In this document: piece by piece, positions 16,092 through 25,309 of the stretch
How the letters are laid out: the number at the start of each line of letters is the position of its first letter
How positions within the stretch are numbered: position 1 is the first letter of the stretch
DNA from: NCEH01 sp040049195
GTDB lineage: Bacteria; Pseudomonadota; Alphaproteobacteria; Rhizobiales; Xanthobacteraceae
Direction: 5' to 3' (one strand)
Assembly: GCF_040049195.1 (NCBI RefSeq)
Contig: NZ_JBDZDL010000003.1
Length of the DNA stretch: 64,000 nt
The notes under the pieces: model-generated
What the model saw: the letters and a program-made list of their open reading frames with translations, nothing else
The model's database searches: none
Told to the model about the DNA's origin: nothing
Translations under genes and position numbers: made by a program

Positions 16092-17306
16092 TCAGCGGCG
16101 CAGCGCCTCCACGCCCGGCAGCGCCTTGCCTTCCAGCCATTCCAGGAACGCACCGCCGGCGGTCGAGACATAGGAGAAGTCGTCGGCCGCACCGGCGTGG
16201 TTCAGCGCCGCCACGGTATCACCGCCGCCGGCGACCGAGATCAGCCGCCCCTCGGTGGTGGCCTTGCCGACCGCCTGCGCCACCGCCACCGTCGCCGCAT
16301 CGAACGGGGCCAGCTCGAACGCGCCGAACGGGCCGTTCCACACCACCGTCTTGACCGAGCCGAGCTTGCGCTTCACCAGCTCGACCGTGGCCGGGCCGGC
16401 ATCGAGAATCATCTCGTCGGCGGCCACGTCGTCGATACCGGCGATGCGGTGCGGCGCGTGGGCGGCGAAGGTCTTCGCCACCACCGCATCCACCGGCAGC
16501 ACGATCTCGCAGCCGCGCGCCTTGGCCTTTTCCAGAATGTCGCGGGCAGTCTCGGCGAGATCATGCTCGCACAGCGACTTGCCCACCGAATGGCCCTGCG
16601 CGGCCAGGAAGGTGTTGGCCATGCCGCCGGCGATCACCAGCACATCCACCTTGCGGCAGAGATTGCCCAGCAATTCCAGCTTGGTGGAGACCTTCGCGCC
16701 GCCCACCACCGCGAGCACGGGGCGCTCGGGGGCTTCCAGCGCCTTGGTCAGGGCCTCGATCTCGCTCTGCATGGCCCGGCCGGCATAGGCCGGCAGCTTG
16801 TGGGCCAGGCCCTCGGTGGAGGCGTGGGCGCGGTGGGCGGTGGAGAAGCTGTCGTTTACATAGACGTCGCCGAGCGCGGCGAGCGCGCTGACGAAATCCG
16901 GCGCATTCTTTTCCTCACCCGCATGGAAGCGGGTGTTCTCCAGCACCAGCACCCCGCCCGCCGGCAGGTCGGCCACGGCGGCTTCCGCTTCCGGGCCGAT
17001 GCATTCGCCCGCGAAGCGCACCGCGGCGCCGAGCCGCTCGCGCACCGCCGGCATGACGGCGGCCAGGGACTGGCTCTCGTCGCGGCCCTTGGGGCGGCCG
17101 AAATGGGAGATCAGGATCGCCCGCCCGCCGCTGCGGGTGATCTCCCGCACCGTCGGCTCGATGGCTCGGACGCGGGTGTCGTCGGTCACGCGGTCCCCGT
17201 CCATGGGGACGTTGAGATCGACGCGGACCAGCACGGTCTTTCCGGCGAGGTCCGCATCGTCGAGCGTGCGGAAGGCGGTGATGTCGGCATCGGCGACGGC
17301 GGTCAT
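16092..17306 (-). CDS. pgk: Phosphoglycerate kinase
   Basis: A 404-residue cytosolic kinase that transfers phosphate between 1,3-bisphosphoglycerate and ADP, in glycolysis, gluconeogenesis and the Calvin cycle. Signature regions are VLVRVDLNVPMDGDRVTDD, ILISHFGRPKG, FSTAHRAHASTEG, GGAKVSTKLELL, NGPFGAFE and GGGDTVAALNHAG. The length is normal. GGAGG lies seven bases before the ATG at 17306, which is preferred over the ATG at 17312. It begins 24 bases after the gap stop, so the two are almost certainly co-transcribed. Confidence 0.96.
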   Translation of the reverse strand: MTAVADADITAFRTLDDADLAGKTVLVRVDLNVPMDGDRVTDDTRVRAIEPTVREITRSGGRAILISHFGRPKGRDESQSLAAVMPAVRERLGAAVRFAGECIGPEAEAAVADLPAGGVLVLENTRFHAGEEKNAPDFVSALAALGDVYVNDSFSTAHRAHASTEGLAHKLPAYAGRAMQSEIEALTKALEAPERPVLAVVGGAKVSTKLELLGNLCRKVDVLVIAGGMANTFLAAQGHSVGKSLCEHDLAETARDILEKAKARGCEIVLPVDAVVAKTFAAHAPHRIAGIDDVAADEMILDAGPATVELVKRKLGSVKTVVWNGPFGAFELAPFDAATVAVAQAVGKATTEGRLISVAGGGDTVAALNHAGAADDFSYVSTAGGAFLEWLEGKALPGVEALRR

Positions 17307-17330
17307 GGGCATGCCTCCCTCACCCGCCGA

Positions 17331-18338
17331 TCAGCCGAGCTTTCCGAGCGCGACCGCCGTGTCCGCCATGCGGTTCGAGAAGCCCCATTCATTGTCGTAC
17401 CAGGAGAGAACGCGCACCAGCGTGCCGTCCATCACCTTGGTCTGGTCCATGTGGAAGGTGGAGGAATGGGGATCGTGGTTGAAGTCGATGGAGACGTTGG
17501 GGGCCAGCGTATAGTTCAGCACGCCCTTCAACTCGTTCTCGGCGGCGCGCTTGATGGCCTCGTTGATCTCGGCGACCGTGGTCGCGCGCTTGGCGACGAA
17601 CTTGAGGTCGATGACCGATACGTTGGGGGTCGGCACGCGGATCGAGACGCCGTCCAGCTTGCCGTTCAGCTCCGGCAGCACCAGGCCCACCGCCTTGGCG
17701 GCGCCGGTGGAGGTCGGGATCATGGAGAGGGCGGCAGCGCGGGCGCGGTAGAGGTCCTTGTGCACCTGGTCCAGCGAGGGCTGGTCGTTGGTGTAGGAGT
17801 GCACCGTGGTCATGAAGCCGTGCTGGATGCCGACGGCATCGTTCAGCACCTTCGCCACCGGGGCGAGGCAATTGGTGGTGCAGGAGGCGTTGGAGACCAC
17901 GACATGCTCGCCCGTGAGCTTCTCGTGATTGACACCGTAGACCACCGTGATGTCGGCGCCTTCGGCCGGGGCCGAGACCAGCACGCGCTTCGCGCCCGCG
18001 GTCAGATGGGCCGAGGCCTTCTCCTTGCTGGTGAAGATGCCGGTGCATTCAAGCGCGATGTCGACGCCCAGCTCCTTGTGGGGCAGCTGCGCGGGGTCGC
18101 GCACGGCGGTCACCTTGATCTTGCCCTGGCCGCAATCGATCGTGTCGCCGTCCACCACCACTTCCGCGGGGAAGCGGCCGTGCACGCTGTCGAAGCGCAG
18201 CAGATGGGCATTGGTCTCGACGGGGGCGAGGTCGTTGATGGCCACGACCTGGATGTCGGTGCGACCCGATTCGATGATGGCGCGCAGCACGTTGCGTCCG
18301 ATACGACCGAAACCGTTGATGGCCACCTTCACCGTCAT
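17331..18338 (-). CDS. gap: Glyceraldehyde-3-phosphate dehydrogenase, type I
   Basis: A 335-residue NAD(P)-dependent dehydrogenase. The Rossmann motif VAINGFGRIGRNVLRA opens the protein, and the active site SNASCTTNCLAPVAK carries the catalytic cysteine. The usual WYDNEWGFSNRM C-terminal signature is present. GGAGGAAGAC directly precedes the ATG at 18338. It sits between tkt (167 bases upstream) and pgk (24 bases downstream), as in Calvin-cycle or glycolytic clusters of alphaproteobacteria. Cofactor preference cannot be judged with confidence. Confidence 0.96.
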   Translation of the reverse strand: MTVKVAINGFGRIGRNVLRAIIESGRTDIQVVAINDLAPVETNAHLLRFDSVHGRFPAEVVVDGDTIDCGQGKIKVTAVRDPAQLPHKELGVDIALECTGIFTSKEKASAHLTAGAKRVLVSAPAEGADITVVYGVNHEKLTGEHVVVSNASCTTNCLAPVAKVLNDAVGIQHGFMTTVHSYTNDQPSLDQVHKDLYRARAAALSMIPTSTGAAKAVGLVLPELNGKLDGVSIRVPTPNVSVIDLKFVAKRATTVAEINEAIKRAAENELKGVLNYTLAPNVSIDFNHDPHSSTFHMDQTKVMDGTLVRVLSWYDNEWGFSNRMADTAVALGKLG

Positions 18339-18451
18339 GTCTTCCTCCATTGGCCGACCCTTCAGGCCGGTGCCATATCTTGACCACTTACGACGCCGCA
18401 CCCGCGCGCCGCGCTATTCTTTCCCGGGCCCGCGTGCGGCCCCACCAATTG

Positions 18452-18485
18452 GAGTGCCGCATCCTCCCCCAAGGGTGCGGCGCTC
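18452..18485. terminator. Hairpin between tkt and gap, no T-run
   Basis: Arms GAGTGCCGCATCC (18452-18464) and GGGTGCGGCGCTC (18473-18485) form a 13-base stem with two G-U type positions and an 8-base loop. It lies 20 bases after the tkt stop. It lacks a T-run, so it may be an mRNA-stabilising or processing structure rather than a true terminator. Confidence 0.35.
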
Positions 18486-18505
18486 ATAAGACAGCGCCTT
18501 GCGGC

Positions 18506-20494
18506 TCAATCCTGGCGCAGCTGCGCCAATGCCGCGGCAACCACGGCCTCAGCCGTAATGCCGAAGTGCTTGTACAGTTCCTTTGCCGGGGCGCTGGCGC
18601 CGAAGCTGCTCATGCCGATGAAGGCGGCATCCGAGCCGATGATCGCGTCCCAGCCCATGCGGATGGCGGCTTCGATGCCGACCTTGGCCGGGGCGTCGCC
18701 GATCACGGCGCGCCGTTCCGCCGCAGGGCGGGCGAGGAAAAGCTCGAACGAGGGCACCGAGACCACGCGGGTCGCGACGCCCTGCGCTTCCAGCAGCTTC
18801 TGCGCCTCGACCGCGAGCGAGACTTCCGAGCCGGTGGCGAACAGCGAGACCTGGGCCTCCCCCGAGGCGGGGCTGATCTCATAGGCGCCTTCCGCCGAGC
18901 GGTTGGCATCGTCGGTGGAGCGCAGCAGCGGGAGGTTCTGGCGCGAAAGAATGAGCGCGCTCGGCCGGTCCTTGGCCTTGAGCGCGATTTCCCAGGCTTC
19001 CGCCGTCTCCACCGTATCGGCCGGGCGCAGCACCAGCAGGTCGGGAATGGCGCGCAGGGCGGCGAGATGCTCCACCGGCTGGTGGGTGGGGCCGTCCTCG
19101 CCGAGGCCGATGGAATCGTGCGTCAGCACGTGGATCGCCTGCGTCCCCATCAGCGCCGCGAGGCGGATCGCGGGGCGGGAATAATCGGAGAACACCAGGA
19201 AGGTGCCGGAATAAGGAATGATGCCGCCGTGCAGCGCCAGGCCGTTCATGGCGGCGGCCATGCCGTGCTCGCGCACGCCCCAATGGACGAAGGTGCCGGC
19301 GAAATCGTCCGGCGAAATTGCCTTCATGCCCTTGGCGCGGGTGTTGTTGGAGCCGGTCAGGTCGGCGGAGCCGCCGAGCATCTCGGGCACCACCGGGGTG
19401 AGGGCGTCCAGCACGATCTCGGAGGATTTGCGGGTCGCGACCGCGCCGCCGTCCGCCACCGCCTTGGCCTTGGCCGCCTTCACCGCCGCGTCGAGCGCAG
19501 CCGGCAGGATGCCGGAGACGCGGCGCTCAAACTCGGCCTTGTCGTCGGCGGGCAGCGCGGCGAGGCGCTCGGCCCAGGCGCCGCGGGCAGCGGCGCCGCG
19601 GGCGGCGGCTTCCGCCCAGGCCTTGCGCGCATCGTCCGGGATCTCGAACGCGCCGGCTTCCCAGCCGAGCGCGGCGCGGGTCGCGGCGATCTCGGCGGCG
19701 CCGAGCGGCGAGCCGTGGGCCTTTTCCGAACCCGCCTTGGCGGGCGAGCCGAAGCCGATGGTGGTGCGGCAGGCGATCAGGGTCGGCCGGTCCGAGGCCT
19801 TGGCGGCCTCGAGCGCCGCGCGGATGGCGACCGGATCGTGCCCGTCCACGCGCGTCGTCGCCCAATTGGAGGCGGCGAAGCGGGCGAGCTGGTCGGTCGA
19901 GCCGGAGATCGAGGTGGCGCCGTCGATGGAGATGCGGTTGTCGTCCCACATGACGATCAGCTTGGAGAGCTTCATGTGGCCGGCGAGGTCGATGGCCTCC
20001 TGGCTGATGCCTTCCATGAGATCGCCGTCGGAGGCGAGCACGTAGGTATAGTGGTCCACGACCGAGGCGCCGAAGCGGGCGGCCATCAGGCGCTCGCCCA
20101 TGGCCATGCCGACGGCGGTGGAGATGCCCTGGCCGAGCGGGCCGGTGGTGGTCTCGATGCCGGGGGTGACGAAATTCTCGGGATGCCCCGGCGTCAGCGA
20201 GCCGAGCTGCCGGAAGCGCTTGATCTCGTCGATGCTTACGCCGTCCACGCCGAGCAGGTGCAGCAGCGCGTACAACAGCATGGAGCCATGGCCGGCGGAG
20301 AGGACGAAGCGGTCGCGGTCGGGCCATTTGGGATCGGCCGGATCGAACTTGATGATGTCGGAAAACAGGACCGTGGCGATGTCGGCGGCGCCCATGGGCA
20401 GGCCAGGATGACCGGAATTCGCGGCTTCCACGGCGTCAATGGCGAGGAAGCGGATGGCGTTGGCCATGCGGTCATGGCGTTCGCGACTGGACAT
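18506..20494 (-). CDS. tkt: Transketolase
   Basis: A 662-residue thiamine-diphosphate enzyme that transfers two-carbon ketol units in the pentose phosphate pathway and the Calvin cycle. Landmarks are AANSGHPGLPMGAAD, the TPP motif region ASDGDLMEGISQEA, TRVDGHDPVAI, GSADLTGSNNTRAKGM and GEDGPTHQPVEHLAALR. The length is normal. The ATG at 20494 is preferred; a TTG three codons upstream at 20503 stands closer to a GGAG sequence and is an alternative. It is the first gene of the tkt-gap-pgk-fba series on the minus strand. Confidence 0.95.
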   Translation of the reverse strand: MSSRERHDRMANAIRFLAIDAVEAANSGHPGLPMGAADIATVLFSDIIKFDPADPKWPDRDRFVLSAGHGSMLLYALLHLLGVDGVSIDEIKRFRQLGSLTPGHPENFVTPGIETTTGPLGQGISTAVGMAMGERLMAARFGASVVDHYTYVLASDGDLMEGISQEAIDLAGHMKLSKLIVMWDDNRISIDGATSISGSTDQLARFAASNWATTRVDGHDPVAIRAALEAAKASDRPTLIACRTTIGFGSPAKAGSEKAHGSPLGAAEIAATRAALGWEAGAFEIPDDARKAWAEAAARGAAARGAWAERLAALPADDKAEFERRVSGILPAALDAAVKAAKAKAVADGGAVATRKSSEIVLDALTPVVPEMLGGSADLTGSNNTRAKGMKAISPDDFAGTFVHWGVREHGMAAAMNGLALHGGIIPYSGTFLVFSDYSRPAIRLAALMGTQAIHVLTHDSIGLGEDGPTHQPVEHLAALRAIPDLLVLRPADTVETAEAWEIALKAKDRPSALILSRQNLPLLRSTDDANRSAEGAYEISPASGEAQVSLFATGSEVSLAVEAQKLLEAQGVATRVVSVPSFELFLARPAAERRAVIGDAPAKVGIEAAIRMGWDAIIGSDAAFIGMSSFGASAPAKELYKHFGITAEAVVAAALAQLRQD

Positions 20495-20767
20495 ACGGGG
20501 CAAGTCTCCGGCGCCGAGGGCGCCCTTATGGGCAACGAGGCCGAGCGGCAGATGCCGCGGCGCGGCAGTGATAGCAGCGCTGCCTCGGGTGTCAAACGCA
20601 GCGGAAGTCGTAGGTCAAGGGATCCTGCATCCAGCGGGCCGCGCCGGATGGTCGCGCCCGCGAGGCGCGCGCTGTTGCCATTTGTTCGCAAAGGCATTTT
20701 CCCGCAGCGCGATCGGCGGGCGAAATCGCAGCGCGGCGGGCGAAATTTGGCCGATAATGTCGCAGGT

Positions 20768-21355
20768 TTATTTGCCGGCCTTGGCCAGAAGGGTGCGCAG
20801 CGAGTCCCGTCCGCCGCCCCATTGCACGTCCGCGATGCGCCAGCCGGCGCTGGTGCGCACCACCTTGTAGACGATCGATTTGTTCTCGTCGAAATTCTGG
20901 AACTGCGCGGTCACCAGCGCCTCGCCCGGCGATACCGCCTTGGTCTGGTAGGTGACCGGAGACAGTTCAAAATCCTGTCCGTCGATGAAGGGATCGAAAT
21001 CGAGGCGGGGCGCGGCCCGCTTGGCATCCGCCACCAGCAGCTTCGCCAGGGTCGGATCGAAATAGGCCTTGGTGGTGGCCGGGTCGTTATAGTCGAAGCT
21101 CACCGCCGTCTCGGGCGCGGTGTCGAAATAATTCTGATACAGCGCGCGCACGACGGCGTCCGCCGCCTGGCCGGCCTGCGCCGAGGCGGGCGTGGGCTTG
21201 GCGCCCTGCGCCGCCGCCGGCAGCGCGTGCGTCCATACCGCGACCAGCATGGCGGCGATCACCAGCAGGACGTGCCCCGCCATCCGCTTTCCGCGCCCCG
21301 CCGCGCCAGTGCGCGCCGTGTCGTTCCCCGTTTCGCCCATCGCGTTCCCACCCAT
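20768..21355 (-). CDS. Secreted DUF3828-type protein
   Basis: A 195-residue hypothetical exported protein. A signal peptide is clear near residues 25-50 (MAGHVLLVIAAMLVAVWTHALPAAAQG). The mature part (VVRALYQNYFDTAP, YFDPTLAKLLVADAKR, LDFDPFIDGQDFELSPVTYQTKAV, VYKVVRTSAGWRIADVQWGG) has the layout of DUF3828, an NTF2-like fold with no known function. Starts at 21355, 21340 and 21283 are all possible; the last would begin right at the signal peptide. It is read toward tkt, 273 bases upstream of it, and is divergent from the DUF4164-zapA genes. Confidence 0.75.
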   Translation of the reverse strand: MGGNAMGETGNDTARTGAAGRGKRMAGHVLLVIAAMLVAVWTHALPAAAQGAKPTPASAQAGQAADAVVRALYQNYFDTAPETAVSFDYNDPATTKAYFDPTLAKLLVADAKRAAPRLDFDPFIDGQDFELSPVTYQTKAVSPGEALVTAQFQNFDENKSIVYKVVRTSAGWRIADVQWGGGRDSLRTLLAKAGK

Positions 21356-21514
21356 CGCGCCCTGATTCAGTCATGCCGTGCGTCCGCGCGGCCGGGCCTT
21401 CGGCAGCGGGTTTTGCCCCGTCTGCCGGCCCGTGGTCTCTTGCTCGCCCTAATTCCCGTTGACAAGTGGCAAGATGGCTCTGTTTTCGCTCCGACTCAGC
21501 TACACTCGAATTTC

Positions 21515-21817
21515 ATGTACGCCTTGAAGCAACGCCCGGCTGAGACTGGACCCATCGAAACGGCAACGCAGCGCCTGCATGCCGCGCTCGATGCCTTGAC
21601 CGACGCGCTGGAGCGGCGGCGCGATGCCGATCGCCATCAGCAGGCGTTGCTGGCGCAGCTCCATGCCATGGGGAACGACCGCGCCCGCCTCGCCGAGGAG
21701 CTGGACGGCGCGCGCGAGAAGGTGGCGGAGCTGGGCGAGGTGGCGCAGGAAGTCACGCGGCGCCTGGATGTGGCCATGAGCACGATCCGCGACGTGCTCG
21801 CGACCCACGGCGGATAA
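21515..21817 (+). CDS. DUF4164 small coiled-coil protein upstream of zapA
   Basis: A 100-residue, almost entirely helical protein (ATQRLHAALDALTDALERRRDADRHQQALLAQLHAM, then a second heptad stretch to residue 90). Small coiled-coil proteins of this kind sit directly before zapA in Rhizobiales and carry the DUF4164 name; they may help ZapA at the division ring, but this has not been shown to my knowledge. Only one base separates its stop from the zapA start, so the two are coupled. The ATG at 21515 is the only reasonable start. Confidence 0.82.
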   Translation: MYALKQRPAETGPIETATQRLHAALDALTDALERRRDADRHQQALLAQLHAMGNDRARLAEELDGAREKVAELGEVAQEVTRRLDVAMSTIRDVLATHGG

Positions 21818-21818
21818 T

Positions 21819-22202
21819 ATGGCGCAAGTCAGCGTCACCATTGCGGGCCGCTATTATCGCATGGCCTGCGACGAGGGGCAGGAAGAGCATCTCATCCGCC
21901 TCGCCCGCGACATCGACAGCCGGATCGCCCAATTGCGCACCGCCTTCGGCGAGATCGGCGACCAGCGGCTCACCGTCATGGCCGCCGTCACCATTGCCGA
22001 CGAGCTGGCCGAGGCGCGCAACCGCATCCGCGCGCTGGAAAGCGACATCGAAGGCCAGCGCGATGCGCGCGCCTCCGCGCTCGCCCGCATGGAAGCAAGC
22101 GAGGAGGCGGTCGCCCGCTCCATCGACGAGGTGGCCGAGCGCCTGGAAAAGCTCGCCCGCGAGGTCGGCCCGGCGCCCACCGCCAATGTGGGCATGGGCT
22201 GA
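21819..22202 (+). CDS. zapA: Cell division protein ZapA
   Basis: A 127-residue FtsZ-associated protein that bundles FtsZ protofilaments at midcell. The N-terminal globular domain (VSVTIAGRYYRMACDEGQEEHLIRLARDIDSRI) is the ZapA signature, followed by RLTVMAAVTIADELAEA and a long C-terminal coiled coil. Translation is coupled to the DUF4164 gene. Downstream come 6S RNA and ygfA, the classic zapA-ssrS-ygfA order found across proteobacteria. Confidence 0.92.
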   Translation: MAQVSVTIAGRYYRMACDEGQEEHLIRLARDIDSRIAQLRTAFGEIGDQRLTVMAAVTIADELAEARNRIRALESDIEGQRDARASALARMEASEEAVARSIDEVAERLEKLAREVGPAPTANVGMG

Positions 22203-22298
22203 TCCGCCAACCGGCGGTTCTCGGGTTAAGCACGCGTGTTTGTTACCTGGGTAAATTTCAAACCGCCCCTGGCGTCCGGGGCGCGGCGGGCCTACATT

Positions 22299-22445
22299 CA
22301 GTCGGCGGGGCTGTGGGGTTCGTTAGGAGAACATTCCCCGGGGCCTTATCGATCCTTAAGGGAGCTGTACCTGACCTTGCCCGTGGGCTTGGCCATACGG
22401 CGCCCACCTACGCTGTAGGTTTCCCGGGATCGACCTCCGACGGCT
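22299..22445 (+). ncRNA. ssrS: 6S RNA (ssrS), RNA polymerase-sigma70 regulator
   Basis: Lies between zapA and ygfA, the conserved location of ssrS. The sequence has the expected long imperfect hairpin: GTCGG at 22301-22305 pairs with CCGAC near 22437-22441, the central bubble region contains GGGGCCTTATCGATCCTTAA, and the apical part has a strong ACCTACG-CTGTAGGT stem-loop (about 22407-22420). Length about 145 nt, near the alphaproteobacterial norm of 150-160. 6S RNA mimics an open promoter and sequesters housekeeping RNA polymerase in stationary phase. Exact ends are estimated; a TACATT -10-like word precedes the 5' end. Confidence 0.85.
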
Positions 22446-22460
22446 TTTGCGGCTCCGCAC

Positions 22461-23114
22461 ATGACTTTTTCGCTGTCCCCTTCCGATACCATTGCCCACG
22501 GCGCGGACGATCCCGCGTCGAAGCGCGACGCGGCCGAACGGCGGGAGGAGAAGTCCGCCCTGCGCCGCGCGGCGCTCGCCCGGCGCGCCGCCATGGGCGA
22601 AGAGGCACGCTCCCACGCCTCCCAGCGCGCGGCGCTCAATGCCATGTCGCTGCTGGAAAACGTGCGGGGCCGCGTCGTTTCGCTGTTTGCGCCTTTCCGC
22701 GACGAAATCGATACCGCTCCGCTTGCCGCTCTGCTGTGGGATGCCGGCGCGATCGTCGCGCTTCCCGTGGTGCTGAGCCGGGACGAACCCTTGCTGTTCC
22801 GCCGCTGGCAGGCGGGCGATGCGCTCGACCTCGTGGGCGGCTACCGCATTCCGACGCCCGCGTCCCACGCGCCCGAACTGGTGCCGCAGGATCTCATCGT
22901 GCCGCTCGCGGCGTTCGATGCGCGCGGCTTCCGCATCGGCTATGGCGCGGGCCATTACGACCGCACCCTTGCCGGTTTGCGCGCGCGGGGCCCGGTGCGG
23001 GCCTTCGGCTATGCGTTTTCCTGCCAGGAAGTGCCGCAGGTGCCCGAAGAGCCCCATGACGAAAGGGTGGACGGGATGATAACGGAGGCGGGGGTTTTTC
23101 TCTGCGGCGGTTGA
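22461..23114 (+). CDS. ygfA: 5-formyltetrahydrofolate cyclo-ligase
   Basis: A 217-residue ATP-dependent enzyme that turns 5-formyl-THF into 5,10-methenyl-THF, returning folate to one-carbon metabolism. Markers are KSALRRAALARRAAM at the N-terminus, VVSLFAPFRDEIDTAPL, LIVPLAAFDARGFRIGYGAGHYDRTL (the conserved GYGxGxYDR loop), and the C-terminal HDERVDGMITEAGV. The gene follows 6S RNA within about 15 bases, so it may be transcribed as the 3' part of the 6S primary transcript. The next gene starts 9 bases after its stop. Confidence 0.94.
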   Translation: MTFSLSPSDTIAHGADDPASKRDAAERREEKSALRRAALARRAAMGEEARSHASQRAALNAMSLLENVRGRVVSLFAPFRDEIDTAPLAALLWDAGAIVALPVVLSRDEPLLFRRWQAGDALDLVGGYRIPTPASHAPELVPQDLIVPLAAFDARGFRIGYGAGHYDRTLAGLRARGPVRAFGYAFSCQEVPQVPEEPHDERVDGMITEAGVFLCGG

Positions 23115-23123
23115 GCGGTCGAT

Positions 23124-23948
23124 ATGCGCATTCTGTTCCTGGGTGATGTGGTGGGTCGGCCCGGCCGCGATGCCCTGACCTCCCGCCTGCCGGGCCTCAT
23201 CGCCCAATGGCAATTGGATCTCGTGGTGGTCAATGGCGAGAATGCCGCGGGCGGCTTCGGCATCACCGAATCCATCTATGAAGATTTCCGCGCCGCCGGG
23301 GCCGATGCCGTGACGCTCGGCAACCACGCCTTCGACCAGCGCGAGGCGCTGGTGTTCATCGAGCGGGTGGACCGGCTGGTGCGCCCGGCGAATTATCCGG
23401 CCGGCACGCCGGGGCGCGGCGCCATCCTGGTGGAAGCCAAGAACGGTGCCCGCGTGCTGGTGGCCAACATCATGGGGCGCACCTTCATGGACCCCATGGA
23501 CGACCCCTTCGCCGCGCTCGACCGGGTGCTGGAAGGCGCGGAGCTGGGCCACATGGTGGATGCGGTGGTGATCGACTTCCATGCCGAGACCACCAGCGAG
23601 AAGCAGGCGTTCGGCCATTATTGCGACGGCCGCGCCACCCTGGTGGTGGGCACGCACACCCATGTGCCCACCGCCGATCACCGCATCCTCACTGGCGGCA
23701 CCGCCTTCTGCACCGATGTCGGCATGTGCGGGGCCTATGACGGCGTGATCGGCATGGAAAAGGAGGAACCGCTGCGGCGCTTCACGCGCAAGATCGGTTC
23801 CGGCCGGTTCGAGCCGGCCTCCGGCCCCGCCAGCCTTTCGGGCCTGGCGGTGGAGACCGATGACCGCACGGGGCTTGCGGTGAAGGTGTCTGCCGTGCGC
23901 CTCGGCGGGGTGCTTGAGGAGGCCCGGCCGGGCTTCTGGGAAAATTGA
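23124..23948 (+). CDS. YmdB-like metallophosphoesterase (TIGR00282 family)
   Basis: A 274-residue binuclear-metal phosphoesterase. Metal ligands are visible in order: MRILFLGDVVGRPGRDAL, NGENAAGGFG, GNHAFDQ, DFHAETTSEK and THTHVPTAD with GMCGAYDGVIGM. Members such as Bacillus YmdB hydrolyse 2',3'-cyclic nucleotides or cyclic dinucleotides and influence biofilm and motility; the role in alphaproteobacteria is unclear. It is 9 bases after ygfA and precedes yebC by 140 bases. Confidence 0.9.
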   Translation: MRILFLGDVVGRPGRDALTSRLPGLIAQWQLDLVVVNGENAAGGFGITESIYEDFRAAGADAVTLGNHAFDQREALVFIERVDRLVRPANYPAGTPGRGAILVEAKNGARVLVANIMGRTFMDPMDDPFAALDRVLEGAELGHMVDAVVIDFHAETTSEKQAFGHYCDGRATLVVGTHTHVPTADHRILTGGTAFCTDVGMCGAYDGVIGMEKEEPLRRFTRKIGSGRFEPASGPASLSGLAVETDDRTGLAVKVSAVRLGGVLEEARPGFWEN

Positions 23949-24088
23949 CGAAGCGGAATCCTTGAGGGGCTTCCTTGCCCTTCGCCCACCCGCCGACCTA
24001 TAAGGCCGGCTCCATACAAGAAGGCCCGGCTCGAGCGGCGCCCCGATGGGCGCGCGGAGGTGAGGCCGAACAGAAATCGGAGGCGGTC

Positions 24089-24835
24089 ATGGCCGGACAT
24101 TCACAGTTCAAGAACATCATGCACCGCAAGGGCAAGCAGGACGCGGTGCGCTCCAAGCTGTTCTCCAAGCTGGCGCGCGAAATCACCGTGTCGGCCAAGA
24201 TGGGCCTGCCCGACCCCAACATGAATGCCCGCCTGCGCGCCGCGATCCTCGCCGCCCGCGCGGAAAACATGCCCAAGGACAATATCGAGCGCGCCATCAA
24301 GAAGGCCGGCGGCGCCGACAGCGAGAATTACGAAGAGATTCGCTACGAGGGCTACGGCCCCGGCGGCGTCGCGGTGATCGTCGAGACGCTGACCGACAAT
24401 CGCAACCGCACGGCGGGCGAGGTGCGCTCCTATTTCACCAAGTCGGGCGGAAACCTCGCGGAAACCGGTGCGGTCTCGTTCATGTTCGACCGCGTCGGGC
24501 TGATCGAGTTCGATCCCGCCAAGGCCAGCGCCGACGCCATGCTGGAAGCGGCCATCGAAGCGGGCGCGGACGATGTGGCCTCCTCCGAACACGGGCACGA
24601 GGTGATCTGCGCGGTGGAAAATCTCAACGAGGTCCAGCGCCAGCTCGAACTGAAGTTCGGCGAGCCGCGCAAGGCCGGCCTCGTGTGGCGCCCGCAGAAC
24701 AATATCGCCGTGGACGACGAGACGGCCGAAAAGCTCCTGCGGCTGGTGGATTCGCTGGAGGACAATGACGACGTCCAGAGCGTCACCGCCAATTTCGAGC
24801 TGTCGGACGCGATGGTCGCGAAGATGAGCGCCTGA
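24089..24835 (+). CDS. yebC: YebC/PmpR-family transcriptional regulator or translation factor
   Basis: A 248-residue protein with the family's typical N-terminus MAGHSQFKNIMHRKGKQDAVRSKLFSKLAREITVSAKMG and later blocks NMPKDNIERAIKKAGG, YEGYGPGGVAVIVE and NRNRTAGEVRSYFTKSGGNL. YebC proteins bind DNA as regulators in some species; more recent work on YebC relatives assigns a role in relieving ribosome stalling at proline-rich sequences. GGAGG lies 6 bases before the ATG at 24089. It often neighbours ruvC in bacteria; here ruvC is 9 kb further on. Confidence 0.94.
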   Translation: MAGHSQFKNIMHRKGKQDAVRSKLFSKLAREITVSAKMGLPDPNMNARLRAAILAARAENMPKDNIERAIKKAGGADSENYEEIRYEGYGPGGVAVIVETLTDNRNRTAGEVRSYFTKSGGNLAETGAVSFMFDRVGLIEFDPAKASADAMLEAAIEAGADDVASSEHGHEVICAVENLNEVQRQLELKFGEPRKAGLVWRPQNNIAVDDETAEKLLRLVDSLEDNDDVQSVTANFELSDAMVAKMSA

Positions 24836-25309
24836 GCATCGGCTCAGCCGCGCCCTCTGATCGAAGAACCGTCCGCCGAGCCGAATGGCGGACAGCTGCG
24901 TCCTGCGTGGCACCTGCGCTCACGTGGCGCAGGCCGCGCCCGCGCGCGCCCTCCTGCAAAACCCTCCCGCCTGCGCGCCCGGATCCCGCGAGGACTCTTG
25001 TCGCGGCGTGCCGCGCCGCATTATGCTCGTTTTCGTAACGTCATTTGGGCGCGAGGAGCCGTCGTCAAAGCAAATGCGCCGTCATGTGACGGCACTTGGG
25101 GGTGGGACTCTTTTCAGCCGGCCGCGACTCTGCCAATGGTATCATTCAACAGCGGTAGACAATTGCATAATACCTCCACGTCTGTAATCAGGCCGTCATG
25201 GCGGCAGGACTAATTGCAAGCGGTATCGCGTGCGTTTGGCACGGTGTAAGGTTGTCAGCAACGTAAGCGTGTATTGGACTTGATTCGGGAACGACCCGGG
25301 GGAGCAAGC
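24836..25309. other. Intergenic region between yebC and polysaccharide locus 1
   Basis: A 474-base gap without a credible gene. A hairpin with arms CCTGCGC (24913-24919) and GCGCAGG (24927-24933) lies about 80 bases after yebC but has no T-run. The second half is less GC-rich than the surroundings and probably holds the promoter of the glycosyltransferase locus; no sigma70 or sigma54 pair is convincing. Confidence 0.5.

Noticed and set aside
18350..21514. A 1155-codon plus-strand frame covering tkt and the DUF3828 gene
   Set aside because: It is antisense to tkt and only its last 100 codons (DUF4164 protein from 21515) are real.
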